DNA of 64,000 nt from Thioalkalivibrio nitratireducens DSM 14787 (GTDB lineage: Bacteria > Pseudomonadota > Gammaproteobacteria > Ectothiorhodospirales > Ectothiorhodospiraceae). Below are positions 38,115 through 48,026 of this stretch, piece after piece. The stretch lies in NCBI RefSeq assembly GCF_000321415.2, contig NC_019902.2:3472001-3536000 (forward strand), written 5' to 3'. Each line of letters opens with the position of its first letter. The stretch's first letter is position 1. The position numbers and the translations under genes are program-made. The notes below the pieces were generated by a model, which was not told where the DNA came from, did no database searches, and saw only the letters and a list, made by a program, of their open reading frames with translations.

Positions 38115-38849
38115 TCAGTCGCCACCGGCGGTGGACAGCCGCTGCAACTCGGCGCGCACGAACGGGATCGTCAGCCGCCGCTGCGCGGCCAGCGCGGCAA
38201 GATCCAGCCGGTCCAGCAGGCGCAGCAGCCGGTCGAGATCGCGGCACTCGTGGCGCAGCAGGTAGTCCGCAACCGCGGTGCTCAGCGTGAGCCCCCGCCG
38301 CGCGGCCTGCTGCTGCAGGATGGTCCGGATCCCGGCTTCGCCGGGCTGCTCCAGCCGGAACACCGGTCCCCAGGCGAGGCGCGAGACCAGATCCGGCAGC
38401 AGGCAGCCGATCCCGTCCGGTCCGGCCCTTGCAGCCAGCACGAGACGGCCGTCGCGATCCCGCACGCGGTTGATCAACCCGAACAGCGCCCGTTCCCACC
38501 CACGCTGCCCCGCAACCGCCTGCAGGTCGTCGAGAACCAGCAGGTCGAGCTGGTCCAGCGCTTCGAGTACGGCCGCCGGATCGCGTGCCGCGAACTCCGC
38601 GAGCGGCAGGTAACCGCAGCGGTGACCACGCGAGAACGCCTCGTGACAGGCCGCCTGGAGCAGGTGCGTCTTGCCGGAACCCGCGTCTCCATGAAGGTAG
38701 ACCTGCCGCTCCCCGGTACCGGCCTCCGGGAACGCCCGCGCGACGGCCTGTACCGCGGCAACGGCCAGGCCGTTGTTCCCGGCGTGAAAGGTTTCGAACC
38801 GCGAGCTGTCGCGCAGCCTCAGGTCCAGCGGCAACTGCTGATACGTCAT
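38115..38849 (-). CDS. hda: DnaA regulatory inactivator Hda
   Basis: The 244-residue AAA+ protein promotes hydrolysis of DnaA-bound ATP together with the sliding clamp after initiation. The N-terminal clamp-binding motif (QQLPLDLRLRD) begins at residue 4. Walker A (LHGDAGSGKTHLL) and Walker B (LLVLDDLQAV) follow. The ATG at 38849 places the clamp motif at the very N terminus, as expected. It converges with DUF2069, 8 bp apart. Confidence 0.95.
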   Translation of the reverse strand: MTYQQLPLDLRLRDSSRFETFHAGNNGLAVAAVQAVARAFPEAGTGERQVYLHGDAGSGKTHLLQAACHEAFSRGHRCGYLPLAEFAARDPAAVLEALDQLDLLVLDDLQAVAGQRGWERALFGLINRVRDRDGRLVLAARAGPDGIGCLLPDLVSRLAWGPVFRLEQPGEAGIRTILQQQAARRGLTLSTAVADYLLRHECRDLDRLLRLLDRLDLAALAAQRRLTIPFVRAELQRLSTAGGD

Positions 38850-38931
38850 CACACCCCCGATGCCCGGGCGGGGCGTTTCCCACCACGGGCGGAGACTGGT
38901 GCCGGCTGCAGCCATGGCGCTGCGGTACGGA

Positions 38932-39513
38932 TCATGCCCCGCGCCCGGCACCGGCCGGCGGAAAGAAATGGACCCAGGCGCGGCGGCCCCAGACCACGGT
39001 ATAGGCCAGTCCGCTGAACACGGTGGTGAGGCTCACGATCACGACCAGCAGGTGAACCCAGACCGGATCAAGGTTCAGGATGCCGACCTTCAGGATCGCA
39101 CCGAGCACCAGCAGAATCTGGAAAAAGGTGTTGACCTTGCTGATCATCAGCGGCTCGATCTGCAGCGGCCCCACCCAGTGCCGATAGGCCAGCGACCCGG
39201 CCGTCAACCACAGGTCGCGCCCGACGACCAGGAACAGCAGCCAAAGCGGAAGCAATCCGGACAGGGTCACCGCAAGATAGACGCCGAGCATCAGGATCTT
39301 GTCCGCGGCCGGATCGAGCCAGGCGCCCAAAGCCGTGCTCCAGCCGTAGCGGCGGACCAGGTAACCGTCGAGCGCATCCGTCAGTCCCGCGATCGCCAAC
39401 AGCACCAGCGCCGGCCAGTAGTCGCCCCGGTACATGAACCAGACGATCGGCACGGTCAGCACGATGCGCGACACGGTCACGGCATTGGGGAGATGGCGCA
39501 GGCGCAGGCGCAT
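38932..39513 (-). CDS. CDP-alcohol phosphatidyltransferase
   Basis: The 193-residue membrane enzyme carries the family signature: DG near [10 protein letters not shown], then G and two aspartates in [11 protein letters not shown]. Four to five membrane helices are expected. It transfers a phosphatidyl group from CDP-diacylglycerol to an alcohol. It could be a phosphatidylglycerophosphate synthase paralogue, but the alcohol cannot be told from the sequence. It lies 82 bp upstream of hda, a common pairing near purM. Confidence 0.88.
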   Translation of the reverse strand: MRLRLRHLPNAVTVSRIVLTVPIVWFMYRGDYWPALVLLAIAGLTDALDGYLVRRYGWSTALGAWLDPAADKILMLGVYLAVTLSGLLPLWLLFLVVGRDLWLTAGSLAYRHWVGPLQIEPLMISKVNTFFQILLVLGAILKVGILNLDPVWVHLLVVIVSLTTVFSGLAYTVVWGRRAWVHFFPPAGAGRGA

Positions 39514-39902
39514 GCGGTTCAGCGGCCCACCGCGGCATGCCCGGCGTCCGCCAGGGACCGCCCCCATGTTGCCCAACCCACCCGCCCGTCGACACGCGAC
39601 ACGCACGGCGTGGCCGCACCGGGGACGCTGGGCAACGGCCGCCTCCCGGATCCGATCGCCAGGAGGTGCGGGCCCCGCGCCAAGCTGGCCGGGCACACGG
39701 ACACGACATGCCGGGCGGCATGCCACAGGCTGTCACCGTCCGTCGTCCCCGTTCCTTGTCGAGACACCACCACGCTCCAGGACCTCAACCGCCTCGGCAA
39801 ACAGCGCGCAACATAGCACAGGCCTGCGCACTTTCCGGAGCCCCTTTTGCATGCGCCCCCCGCGCTCGCTACCATTTCCTGCCCCGTTTGACGAGATCCC
39901 CC
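39514..39902. other. Divergent intergenic region between phosphatidyltransferase and purM
   Basis: About 390 bp contain no supported gene. The purM promoter is proposed at its right end. Frames crossing it on both strands lack ribosome sites and conserved content. Confidence 0.5.
39847..39875 (+). promoter_or_regulatory. Predicted sigma70 promoter of purM
   Basis: TTGCAT (39847-39852) and TACCAT (39870-39875) are spaced by 17 bases. Initiation near 39882 would leave a leader of about 20 bases before the purM ATG. The same gctaccatt string precedes the tautomerase gene at 34116. Confidence 0.5.
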
Positions 39903-40964
39903 ATGCCCGATTCCCGCAGTGGTCTGACCTATCGCGACGCCGGCGTCGACATCGAGGCGGGCAGCACGCTGGTCGAGCGCATCAAACCCCAGGCCGCCCG
40001 TACCCGTCGACCCGGCGTGCTCGCGGGCCTCGGCGGCTTCGGCGCGCTGTTCGAACTGCCGCTGGACCGCTATCGACAGCCGGTGCTGGTATCCGGCACC
40101 GACGGGGTCGGCACCAAGCTGCGGCTGGCACAGATGTTGGGGCGGCACGACAGCATCGGTATCGACCTGGTCGCCATGTGCGTGAACGACATCGTGGTAC
40201 AGGGTGCGGAACCGCTGTTCTTCCTCGACTACTACGCCACCGGCCGCCTGAACGTGGACATCGCCGCCGATGTGGTCAAGGGCATCGCCGACGGCTGCGT
40301 GCAGGCCGGATGCGCACTGGTCGGCGGCGAAACCGCGGAGATGCCGGGAATGTACCAGGGCGAGGACTACGACCTCGCGGGCTTTGCGGTCGGGATCGCT
40401 GAAAAAGACGAATTGCTCGACGGCAGTTCGGTGCAGGCGGGTGACGTGTTGCTGGGCCTGGCATCGAGCGGACCGCATTCCAACGGCTACTCGCTGATCC
40501 GGCGGGTGATGGAACTCGGCGGCACCGATCTCGATCAGCAGTTCGAGGGCCCGGACGGGGTATCGCAGTCGCTCGGCGATGCGCTGCTGGCCCCGACCCG
40601 CATCTATGTGCGCCCACTGCTCGAACTGCTGAAAACGCAGCCGGTACATGCGCTGGCACACATCACTGGCGGCGGGCTCACCGAGAATCTGCCGCGCGTG
40701 CTGCCCACGGGGCTGCATGCACGGATCGACCTCGCGGAGTGGCCGCGCCCGCCGGTGTTCGACTGGCTCCAGGTCGCCGGCAATATCGACGAGCCGGAGA
40801 TGCTGCACACGTTCAACTGCGGGATCGGCATGATCGTCGTGTTGCCGGAATCGGCGGTGGACGCGGCGACCTCGGGTCTGGCCCTGGCGGGCATCCCGGC
40901 ATGGCCGATTGGAAGAGTGGTGCACGGGGCCGGCCCCCCTTCCGTGCATTACCTCAGCGCATGA
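39903..40964 (+). CDS. purM: Phosphoribosylformylglycinamidine cyclo-ligase PurM
   Basis: The 353-residue enzyme makes aminoimidazole ribonucleotide in de novo purine synthesis. It shows [13 protein letters not shown], the ATP-binding [43 protein letters not shown] and the late [13 protein letters not shown]. The ATG at 39903 gives the usual length. The stop overlaps the purN start (ATGA). Confidence 0.97.
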   Translation: MPDSRSGLTYRDAGVDIEAGSTLVERIKPQAARTRRPGVLAGLGGFGALFELPLDRYRQPVLVSGTDGVGTKLRLAQMLGRHDSIGIDLVAMCVNDIVVQGAEPLFFLDYYATGRLNVDIAADVVKGIADGCVQAGCALVGGETAEMPGMYQGEDYDLAGFAVGIAEKDELLDGSSVQAGDVLLGLASSGPHSNGYSLIRRVMELGGTDLDQQFEGPDGVSQSLGDALLAPTRIYVRPLLELLKTQPVHALAHITGGGLTENLPRVLPTGLHARIDLAEWPRPPVFDWLQVAGNIDEPEMLHTFNCGIGMIVVLPESAVDAATSGLALAGIPAWPIGRVVHGAGPPSVHYLSA

Positions 40965-41695
40965 CGCCGGAGGCTGGAGAACCGCAGTCGTTCCCCGGCC
41001 CGGTTCGCGCCGGTTCGCGGCCTTGGCGCCTGGCCGTCCTGATCTCCGGACGGGGCAGCAACCTGAAGGCGCTGATCGAAGCCTGCGCGAACGGGCGGAT
41101 CGACGGGACGATCGTTACGGTCGTCTCCAACCGGCCCCAGGCACCCGGCCTGGAACATGCGCGGGCGGCCGGAATTGCCCGCACGGTTGTGGACCACCGC
41201 AGCTTCCCGGACCGGACAGCGTTCGACCGGGAGCTCGCGGCCGCGCTGGATTCCAGTGCCCCGGACCTGGTGATCCTGGCGGGCTTCATGCGCGTGCTGA
41301 CGCCGGAGTTCGTGAACCGGTTTGCCGGGCGGATGGTGAACATCCACCCCTCGCTGCTGCCCGCGCTGCGGGGCCTCGACACGCATGCGCGGGCTCTGGC
41401 CGCGGGGATGCCGACCCACGGGGCCAGCGTGCATTTCGTGACCTCGGAACTGGACGGCGGCCCGGTGATCATGCAGGCTCGGGTACCGGTGTGTGCGGGC
41501 GACACCAGCGAGACTCTCGCCGCACGCGTCCAGTTGGCCGAACACCGGCTCTACCCCGCAGCTATCGCGCTGATCTGTTCAGGACGCATTCAGTCCGCCG
41601 GGGGCACGGTGCTGTACGACGGGCAACCGCTGGAACGCCCGCTTCTGCTGGACGAGCTCCCGGAGGCCGCAAGACGATGCACTGGCTCCCCCTGA
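40961..41695 (+). CDS. purN: Phosphoribosylglycinamide formyltransferase PurN
   Basis: The 244-residue enzyme transfers a formyl group from 10-formyltetrahydrofolate to GAR. Visible are the phosphate loop [11 protein letters not shown] and the catalytic NIHPSLLP and H/D pair ([19 protein letters not shown]). About 20 extra N-terminal residues and 20 extra C-terminal residues make it longer than the E. coli enzyme. It is coupled to purM and overlaps the next gene by 19 bp. Confidence 0.96.
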   Translation: MTPEAGEPQSFPGPVRAGSRPWRLAVLISGRGSNLKALIEACANGRIDGTIVTVVSNRPQAPGLEHARAAGIARTVVDHRSFPDRTAFDRELAAALDSSAPDLVILAGFMRVLTPEFVNRFAGRMVNIHPSLLPALRGLDTHARALAAGMPTHGASVHFVTSELDGGPVIMQARVPVCAGDTSETLAARVQLAEHRLYPAAIALICSGRIQSAGGTVLYDGQPLERPLLLDELPEAARRCTGSP

Positions 41696-42426
41696 CCGTA
41701 CTGATGCTCGTGTCGGCCGCGAGCAGCCCGGTGTCGGCTTCCACGCCGGCGCCCTTTCCGGGCTACACCGCCACCTACGAGGCACAGGTACTCGGCAACA
41801 CCCTGACCGTGCAGAGCACCCTCAGCCACGAGGGGGAAAACGTGAGAATGGCGATGGACGCGCATGTCTCGGGTTTCCTGCGCCTGCTCGGGCGCTTCGA
41901 GTTCAACCGCGAGACCCTGCTCCAGGTCGACGGCGCGGAGATCCGCCCGCTGCAGTCGCGCAGCGTCCAGATCACCCCTCGCCGTGAACGGCGCGTCGAG
42001 ACGCGCTTCGACTGGCCCGCCGGCCGCGCCCAGGGGCAGGTGAACCAGGATGGCTTCGCCCTGGAGATCCCCGGGGGCACGCAGGATTACCTGTCGTCGA
42101 TCTACCTGACCATCGACCGCCTGCGCCGCGGCGATCTGGACAACGCGATCCGGGTCACCATACTCGAACGCACCCGCATCCGCAGCTACACGATGGGGCG
42201 CGAAGGCACCGAGCGGCTGGACACGGTGCTGGGCCCGCTCGAGACGGTGCAGATCACGCGCCGGGACACGGACAGCGACGTGGCACTGTCGAGCTGGTTT
42301 GCCGAGGGGCTCGGCTATGTTCCGGTGCGGCTGGACTACGAGGCCGACGGATCGGTGTACCAGCTGAACCTGACCCGGCTGGAGTGGCACGACCCGCTGA
42401 CCGCCCCCGGCGGGGACGTTCGTTGA
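41677..42426 (+). CDS. DUF3108 exported protein
   Basis: The 249-residue protein has a signal peptide (residues 1-21, cleaved near VSAS) and a beta-rich mature region with FPGYTATYEAQVLG near the start and RLDTVLGPLETVQITR, both typical of DUF3108. The family often follows purN and is of unknown periplasmic function. The site cggagg lies ten bases before the ATG at 41677. Confidence 0.9.
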   Translation: MHWLPLTVLMLVSAASSPVSASTPAPFPGYTATYEAQVLGNTLTVQSTLSHEGENVRMAMDAHVSGFLRLLGRFEFNRETLLQVDGAEIRPLQSRSVQITPRRERRVETRFDWPAGRAQGQVNQDGFALEIPGGTQDYLSSIYLTIDRLRRGDLDNAIRVTILERTRIRSYTMGREGTERLDTVLGPLETVQITRRDTDSDVALSSWFAEGLGYVPVRLDYEADGSVYQLNLTRLEWHDPLTAPGGDVR

Positions 42427-43838
42427 CCGGAACCTTCGACCTCGCGGTCATCGGCAGCGGACCGGGCGGCTACCGCGCCGCGGTGCTCGGGGCCCTGCGG
42501 GGCCTCGATGTGGTTCTCGTCGAACGGGACCGCTGGGGCGGCTGCTGCCTGAACCGCGGTTGTGTGCCGAAGAAAGCCTGGTACCACAGCGCGCGCCTGA
42601 TCGCCTCCCAGCACACTTTCGCCGCCCGCGGCATCCGCGGCAGCCTCGCCGGCGATCTCGCGGCCGCCTGGAATCACCAGCGCGGAGTCGTCGACCGCGT
42701 CCGCGAAAGCTACCGGGCCTACCTGAAACACCTGAAGGTCGAGACCCGGGCCGGACATGCGCGGTTTGCCGGTCCCGGAGAAATCGACATCCTCGGCGCG
42801 GAGGGTTCCGATACGGTGCGCGCCCGCCACACGATCATCGCAACGGGCGCGGCACCGATCGTGCCGGAACCGTTCCGCCTCGCGTCAGCGCGCGTTCTGA
42901 CCACCGACGACCTGTTCGATCGCGCGCCTCCCGCGGGCGCGCGGGTCGCGGTCATCGGCAGCGGCGTGGTGGCGACGGAGTTCGCGTTCATCTTGCAGCT
43001 GCTTGGCCGCGAGGTGACCTGGCTGTCGCGCTCCCGACCGCTCGCGCGCCTCGGTTTCAGCGTCCAGGCACTGACGACCCTGAACGAACGACTGCAGGCG
43101 CAGGGCATCGAGCCCCGGCGGATCCGGGCTTACGCGAAGGCCGAGATCGGGCGCGACACGGTCGCCATCACGACCGAAAGTGGCGAGCGCTTCGAGGTCG
43201 ACTGGGTCCTGCTCGGCACGGGGCGACAGCCTGTGACCGCCGACCTGGGCCTGGAACGGGTCGGGGTCGGCACCGACCGCCGCGGGTTCATCGAGCGGGG
43301 CCCGACGCTGCAGACAGCGGCCGCCGGTGTCTATGCGATTGGCGACGTCGCGGGCGACTCGATGACCGCGAACCACGCGTTGTCCGACGCCACCGTCGCG
43401 GTGGCCAACATTCTCGGCGAGGATCGGCGCCAGGATGGCCGCTTCGTGCCCACGGTCGTCTACAGCGCCGTGGAAATGGCCCGCCTGGGCCTGAACGAGG
43501 ACATGGCCGAGGACGAGGGACACGAGCCTGCCGTGGGCTTCGCTGCGTTCGAGACCTCGCCCCGGGCCCTGGGACAGGACGAACCCGAGGGGTTCGTGCG
43601 CCTGATCGGCGACCTGGACACCGGCGCCCTGCTCGGCGGCGAGATCGTCGGCGGCGACGCGGGGGAACTGATCCACCTGCTGTCGCTCGCTCCCGACCGC
43701 GAGACCGCACTGGCGTGGCTGGCACGGGGAACCTGGAACCATCCGGCACGCGCCGAGGAAATCCTGAACGCCACCGAGACCATGGCCGCGAAATGGCAGC
43801 TGCAGGATCCGATTTTCGGCCGGCGCCACCGCCGCTGA
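42423..43838 (+). CDS. Lpd-like pyridine nucleotide-disulfide oxidoreductase
   Basis: The 471-residue flavoprotein has the FAD motif VIGSGPGGYRAAV, the redox pair GGCCLNRGCVPKK, an NAD(P) motif VIGSGVVATEFAF, the second FAD motif GVYAIGDVAGD and a C-terminal HPARAE that matches the His-Glu catalytic dyad of the dimer partner. It is therefore competent for dithiol chemistry. The N-terminal redox loop and PKK resemble dihydrolipoamide dehydrogenase, but no 2-oxoacid dehydrogenase genes are near. A TTG at 42423 overlapping the previous stop is the likely start; the frame remains open to 42384. Confidence 0.85.
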   Translation: MTGTFDLAVIGSGPGGYRAAVLGALRGLDVVLVERDRWGGCCLNRGCVPKKAWYHSARLIASQHTFAARGIRGSLAGDLAAAWNHQRGVVDRVRESYRAYLKHLKVETRAGHARFAGPGEIDILGAEGSDTVRARHTIIATGAAPIVPEPFRLASARVLTTDDLFDRAPPAGARVAVIGSGVVATEFAFILQLLGREVTWLSRSRPLARLGFSVQALTTLNERLQAQGIEPRRIRAYAKAEIGRDTVAITTESGERFEVDWVLLGTGRQPVTADLGLERVGVGTDRRGFIERGPTLQTAAAGVYAIGDVAGDSMTANHALSDATVAVANILGEDRRQDGRFVPTVVYSAVEMARLGLNEDMAEDEGHEPAVGFAAFETSPRALGQDEPEGFVRLIGDLDTGALLGGEIVGGDAGELIHLLSLAPDRETALAWLARGTWNHPARAEEILNATETMAAKWQLQDPIFGRRHRR

Positions 43839-43865
43839 GAGGCGGGTGCGCGGTCAGCCGGATCT

Positions 43866-45224
43866 TCAGTCGCCGGCAACCGTCATCGATTCGATCAGCA
43901 CGGATCCGGTCCGGGTGTTCCCGCGCAGGTCGGTGTCGTTCCCGACCGCGGCGATCCGCCGATACATGTCGCGGAGGTTTCCGGCGATGGTGATCTCCTC
44001 GACCGGGTAGGCGATTGCGCCGTTCTCGACCCAGAACCCGGCTGCGCCCCGGGAGTAGTCGCCGGTCACTGCGTTGACTCCCTGGCCGATCAGCTCGGTG
44101 ACCAGCAGACCGGTGCCCATGTCCGCGAGCAGATCCGTGAAGCCACGGTCGCCCGGGTGCGGCCGGACGGTCACGTTGCGTGCTCCCCCGGCGTTGCCCG
44201 TCGTCTGCAGCCCCAGGCGGCGCGCGGAATAGCTGTCCAGGATGTAGCCCTCGAGCACGCCGCCGGCGATCAGCGCCCGTTCCCGGGTACGCACACCCTC
44301 GCCATCGAACGGGGCACTGCCGAGCGCCCCCGGCAGCAGCGGCAATTCGTCGATCTGCATCCAGTCGGGAAACACTGCCTGACCGGCGGCATCGAGCAGG
44401 AACGAGCTCCTGCGGTACTGTGCGGACCCGCCGATGGCGCGCGTGAAGCTGCCGATCAGCGAGCGCGCCATCTCCGGCATGAACAGGACCGGGCACTGCC
44501 GGGTGCCGAGCTTGCGCGCCCCGAGCCGCCGCAGTGCACGTTCCGCCGCCGCCCGGCCAATCGCCTCGGCTTCGGCCAGGTGCACGGCGTCGCGCGCCAC
44601 GCTGTACTCGTAGTCCCGCTGCATGCCGCCCGCATCCCGCGCCACGAGCGCGCAGGAGAGCGTGTGCCGGGTGCTGCAGTAGCCACCCATAAAACCCTGG
44701 GTGTCACCGAGCCAGAACATCGCCCGGCGCGTGCCGACACTCGCACCCTCGGAGTTGTCCACGCGCGGGTCCAGCGCGAAGCCCGCCGCCTCGGTGCGCC
44801 GCGCCAGTTCGATCGCCTGGTCCGACGGGCAGTCCCAGGGGTGATCGAGCTCGAGCTCCGGCCAGTCGCGGGCCTGGGTGTCGGCGTCGGGAAGGCCAGC
44901 CCATGGATCCGGCTCGGTGTGGCGGGCGATGCGGCACGCCGCCTCGGCCGTCTGCTGCAGAGCCGCCGGGCTGAAATCCGTGGTCGACGCGGCCCCCCTG
45001 GACTGACCGAAATAGGCGACCAGTGCCATCTGCTGGTCGCGCTCGTGTTCCAGCGTCTCGACCTCGCCCCTGCGCACGGTCACGCTGAGACCGACATTGT
45101 GGCTGACGACGACCTGTGCCGCCGACGCGCCGCAGGCGCGCGTGTGTTCGAGCACCCGGGCGACCCGCTCCTGCAGGGATTCGGGGGTATGCGACAGGGC
45201 CTGTATCTCGTTCGTTCGATCCAT
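43866..45224 (-). CDS. pmbA: Metalloprotease PmbA (TldE)
   Basis: The 452-residue protein partners TldD in a heterodimeric metalloprotease that degrades unfolded peptides and processes small modified peptides. It lacks the HExxxH motif, as expected for this subunit. TldD/PmbA-family segments are visible (SARRLGLQTTGNAGGARNV, VTGDYSRGAAGFWVENG). It lies on the same strand as tldD, separated by an 87-residue gene. Confidence 0.95.
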   Translation of the reverse strand: MDRTNEIQALSHTPESLQERVARVLEHTRACGASAAQVVVSHNVGLSVTVRRGEVETLEHERDQQMALVAYFGQSRGAASTTDFSPAALQQTAEAACRIARHTEPDPWAGLPDADTQARDWPELELDHPWDCPSDQAIELARRTEAAGFALDPRVDNSEGASVGTRRAMFWLGDTQGFMGGYCSTRHTLSCALVARDAGGMQRDYEYSVARDAVHLAEAEAIGRAAAERALRRLGARKLGTRQCPVLFMPEMARSLIGSFTRAIGGSAQYRRSSFLLDAAGQAVFPDWMQIDELPLLPGALGSAPFDGEGVRTRERALIAGGVLEGYILDSYSARRLGLQTTGNAGGARNVTVRPHPGDRGFTDLLADMGTGLLVTELIGQGVNAVTGDYSRGAAGFWVENGAIAYPVEEITIAGNLRDMYRRIAAVGNDTDLRGNTRTGSVLIESMTVAGD

Positions 45225-45337
45225 GCTGATTCCGTGTACTGCGTTGAGCCCGGCTGCAGCGGGCGACAGGCGGCCCGCCAGGGCCGCGACCGATGCGGGG
45301 ACTGGGCTGCTTGGAAAAGGCCGACACAAGCGCCCGG

Positions 45338-45601
45338 TCAGGGGCTGGCACCGTGCTTGTTGACTGCGGACCGGTTGCCCCAGGCGTCGAGATCGTCGAC
45401 CTGGACCCCGACCCAGTAGAGCCGCCCCAGGCTGTCCCGGGTGAACCCTCCGACGAGACGCTGGCCCGGGGCCAGCCGCACGCCATGGGCGAAGGTCTCG
45501 GCCTGCCCGCGCGCCCGGAACACGTGCCATTGGACGATTCGGTCGTTCCCGCGGCCCTCCGGCAGCGGATGCTCCTGGTCGAGCAATGCGAGTTCGGTCA
45601 T
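45338..45601 (-). CDS. Small unrecognised protein between tldD and pmbA, 87 residues
   Basis: The product begins MTELALLDQEHPLPEGRG and is predicted to be soluble, with a beta-rich core (IVQWHVFRARGQAETF, RLYWVGVQVDDLDAWGN). The ATG at 45601 follows a G-rich segment; a GTG at 45607 is an alternative. It lies 82 bp after tldD and 113 bp before pmbA on the same strand. I do not recognise the family. A link with the TldD-PmbA protease is suggested only by position. Confidence 0.6.
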   Translation of the reverse strand: MTELALLDQEHPLPEGRGNDRIVQWHVFRARGQAETFAHGVRLAPGQRLVGGFTRDSLGRLYWVGVQVDDLDAWGNRSAVNKHGASP

Positions 45602-45683
45602 GTGCACCCCCGGAAATCGCTTGCGTACAGGATCCGCGCCCGTCCCCCGCGCCCGGGGATTGCGGGCGCCGACGCCGGCCCGG

Positions 45684-47126
45684 TCACGCGGCCTGCGTCC
45701 CGCCGACGGTCATGCCGTCGATGCGCAGTGTCGGCTGGCCGACGCCGACCGGAACGCCCTGCCCCTCCTTGCCGCAGGTGCCGACCCCGGTATCCAGTTC
45801 GAGATCGTTCCCGATCATCGAGACCCGGGTCAACACGTCGGGGCCATGGCCGATCAGGGTAGCGCCCTTCACCGGCCGGGTCACCCGCCCGTTTTCGATC
45901 AGGTACGCCTCGGACGCCGAAAACACGAACTTGCCGGAGGTGATGTCGACCTGACCGCCGCCGAAGTTGACCGCATAGAGCCCGCGGTCCACCGAGGCGA
46001 TGATCTCCTCCGGTTCCCGGTCGCCCGCGAGCATATAGGTGTTGGTCATGCGCGGCATCGGCAGGTGGGCGTAGGATTCGCGCCGGCCGTTGCCGGTGGA
46101 ACGGCTGCCGCTGAGACGGCCGTTCAGGCGGTCCTGCATGTAGCCGCGCAGGATCCCGTCCTCGATCAGCACCGTGCGCTGCGTGACCGTTCCCTCGTCA
46201 TCGACGTTCAGCGAACCGCGCCGGCCGGGCAGCGTGCCGTCGTCGACGATTGTGATGCCGGGGGCCGCCACGCGTTCGCCGATCCGCCCGGCGAAGGCCG
46301 ACGTTCCCTTGCGGTTGAAATCGCCTTCCAGTCCATGCCCGATCGCCTCGTGCAGGAGCACCCCGGGCCACCCGGATCCGAGCACGACTTTCATCGTCCC
46401 GGCCGGCGCATCCTCCGCCTCGAGGTTGACCAGGGCCTGTCGTACCGCCTCGCGGGCATAGGCACCGGCCCGGTCATCGTCGGTGAAATAGTCGTAGCCG
46501 GACCGGCCGCCACCGCCCGCGTTGCCCGACTCGCGCCGGCCGTCCTGCTCCACCAACACCTGGACGTTCAGGCGCACCAACGGACGCAGGTCGGTGACCA
46601 GTTCGCCCTCGGCATTCAGCACCAGCACCATTTCCCGAACCCCGGAGAGGGAACAGATCACCTGGGTCACGCGCGGGTCCGCAGCACGAGCCACCGCATC
46701 GACATGTTTGAGCAACTCGATCTTGCGCCCTTCGTCCAGGGAGCCCAGCGGGTCGACCGGCAGGTACAGCGGGACATCGCGGACCGCACCGGGGCGGACC
46801 GCCGCCGACGCCGTCTGGCCGACCCGGGCGATGCTGCGTGCGGTCCGGCCGGCTTCGAGCATCGCTGGCAGCGTGATCTCGTCCGAATAGGCGAAACCGG
46901 TCTGCTCACCCGCGATCACCCGGATGCCAACGCCCCGCTCGATGTTGAAACTCGCGCTCTTGACCAGCCCGTCTTCCAGGGACCAGCCCTCGTGGCAAAT
47001 GAACTGGAAATAGCAGTCGCCGCCATCCGTGCCGCGTCCGAACGCCGCCGCCAGCACATCGCCGAGCTGCGCCTCGGTCACGCCGCCAGGTTCCAGAAGG
47101 GTTTCGCGCACCAGATTGTCGATCAT
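45684..47126 (-). CDS. tldD: Metalloprotease TldD
   Basis: The 480-residue catalytic subunit of the TldD/PmbA protease has the zinc site [11 protein letters not shown] (HExxxH, near residue 260) and the late cysteine region [21 protein letters not shown]. The ATG at 47126 matches family length. It follows the nitrilase-family gene by 38 bp. Confidence 0.96.
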   Translation of the reverse strand: MIDNLVRETLLEPGGVTEAQLGDVLAAAFGRGTDGGDCYFQFICHEGWSLEDGLVKSASFNIERGVGIRVIAGEQTGFAYSDEITLPAMLEAGRTARSIARVGQTASAAVRPGAVRDVPLYLPVDPLGSLDEGRKIELLKHVDAVARAADPRVTQVICSLSGVREMVLVLNAEGELVTDLRPLVRLNVQVLVEQDGRRESGNAGGGGRSGYDYFTDDDRAGAYAREAVRQALVNLEAEDAPAGTMKVVLGSGWPGVLLHEAIGHGLEGDFNRKGTSAFAGRIGERVAAPGITIVDDGTLPGRRGSLNVDDEGTVTQRTVLIEDGILRGYMQDRLNGRLSGSRSTGNGRRESYAHLPMPRMTNTYMLAGDREPEEIIASVDRGLYAVNFGGGQVDITSGKFVFSASEAYLIENGRVTRPVKGATLIGHGPDVLTRVSMIGNDLELDTGVGTCGKEGQGVPVGVGQPTLRIDGMTVGGTQAA

Positions 47127-47164
47127 CGTGTTTCCGCTGGTTGGAATGGTGGGGCCCGGTCCTG

Positions 47165-48007
47165 TCAGCCGGAGGCCGGGGAAACCTCGACATCGCAGGC
47201 CAACCGCCGGTGTTGCACGGCGGGGAAGAGCGTGCGAATCCGGCCGACGCACTCGCAGCCGAGATCGGCGACCAGCACCCCCGGGTTGCGTCCGAGCTGC
47301 GCCACGACCCGGCCCCAGGGGTCGATCAGCGCACTGTGCCCGTAGGTCTCGCGACCGTTCACATGGAATCCGCCCTGGGCCGCGGCAAGCATGAACATCT
47401 GGTTCTCGATCGCCCGGGCCCGCAGCAGAATGTCCCAGTGTGCCTGCCCGGTCTGCGCGGTGAACGCCGCCGGCATCGCCACAAACTCCGCGCCCTGATC
47501 CAGCAGCCCACGGAACAGTTCCGGGAAACGCAGATCGTAACAGACCGCCAGCCCCATCCGTCCGAAAGGCGTATCCAGCGTGACGATTTGCTCGCCCGGC
47601 TCGTAGATCCGCGACTCGGTGTAGCGCTCGTCGCCGTCCGGGAGGCGCACGTCGAACAGGTGCAGCTTGTCGTAGCGCGCGACCCGCTCGCCCTGGTCGT
47701 CGAACACCATGCAGGTCGAACGGGCCCGGTCGCCACGGAGCGTCTTCAGCGGGATCGTGCCGCCCACCAGCCAGATTCCGAAGCGCCGCGCCTGTTCGGC
47801 AAGAAAGGCCTGGAGGGGGCCTGCCTGCGGTTCCTCGGCGATCTTCAACACATCGGTCTCCTGCATGCCCATCATCGCGAAGTTCTCGGGCAACACCACC
47901 AGCTTCGCGCCCTTCTCCACCGCCTCGCGGAGCAGGCGCTTCGCCTCCAGCAGGTTGGCCTGGGGTTGGGGTCCGGACGCCATCTGGATCGCGGCAACGT
48001 TCGTCAT
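47165..48007 (-). CDS. Nitrilase-superfamily amidohydrolase (Nit1/YbeM-like)
   Basis: The 280-residue enzyme has the Glu-Lys-Cys triad: [17 protein letters not shown] and [11 protein letters not shown]. Close relatives are omega-amidases that remove damaged deaminated glutathione. That activity is likely but not proven here. It sits between yhdP and tldD, a conserved gammaproteobacterial arrangement. ATG 48007 is preferred to GTG 48016. Confidence 0.92.
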   Translation of the reverse strand: MTNVAAIQMASGPQPQANLLEAKRLLREAVEKGAKLVVLPENFAMMGMQETDVLKIAEEPQAGPLQAFLAEQARRFGIWLVGGTIPLKTLRGDRARSTCMVFDDQGERVARYDKLHLFDVRLPDGDERYTESRIYEPGEQIVTLDTPFGRMGLAVCYDLRFPELFRGLLDQGAEFVAMPAAFTAQTGQAHWDILLRARAIENQMFMLAAAQGGFHVNGRETYGHSALIDPWGRVVAQLGRNPGVLVADLGCECVGRIRTLFPAVQHRRLACDVEVSPASG

Positions 48008-48026
48008 CACATGCACCGTGGGTTGT

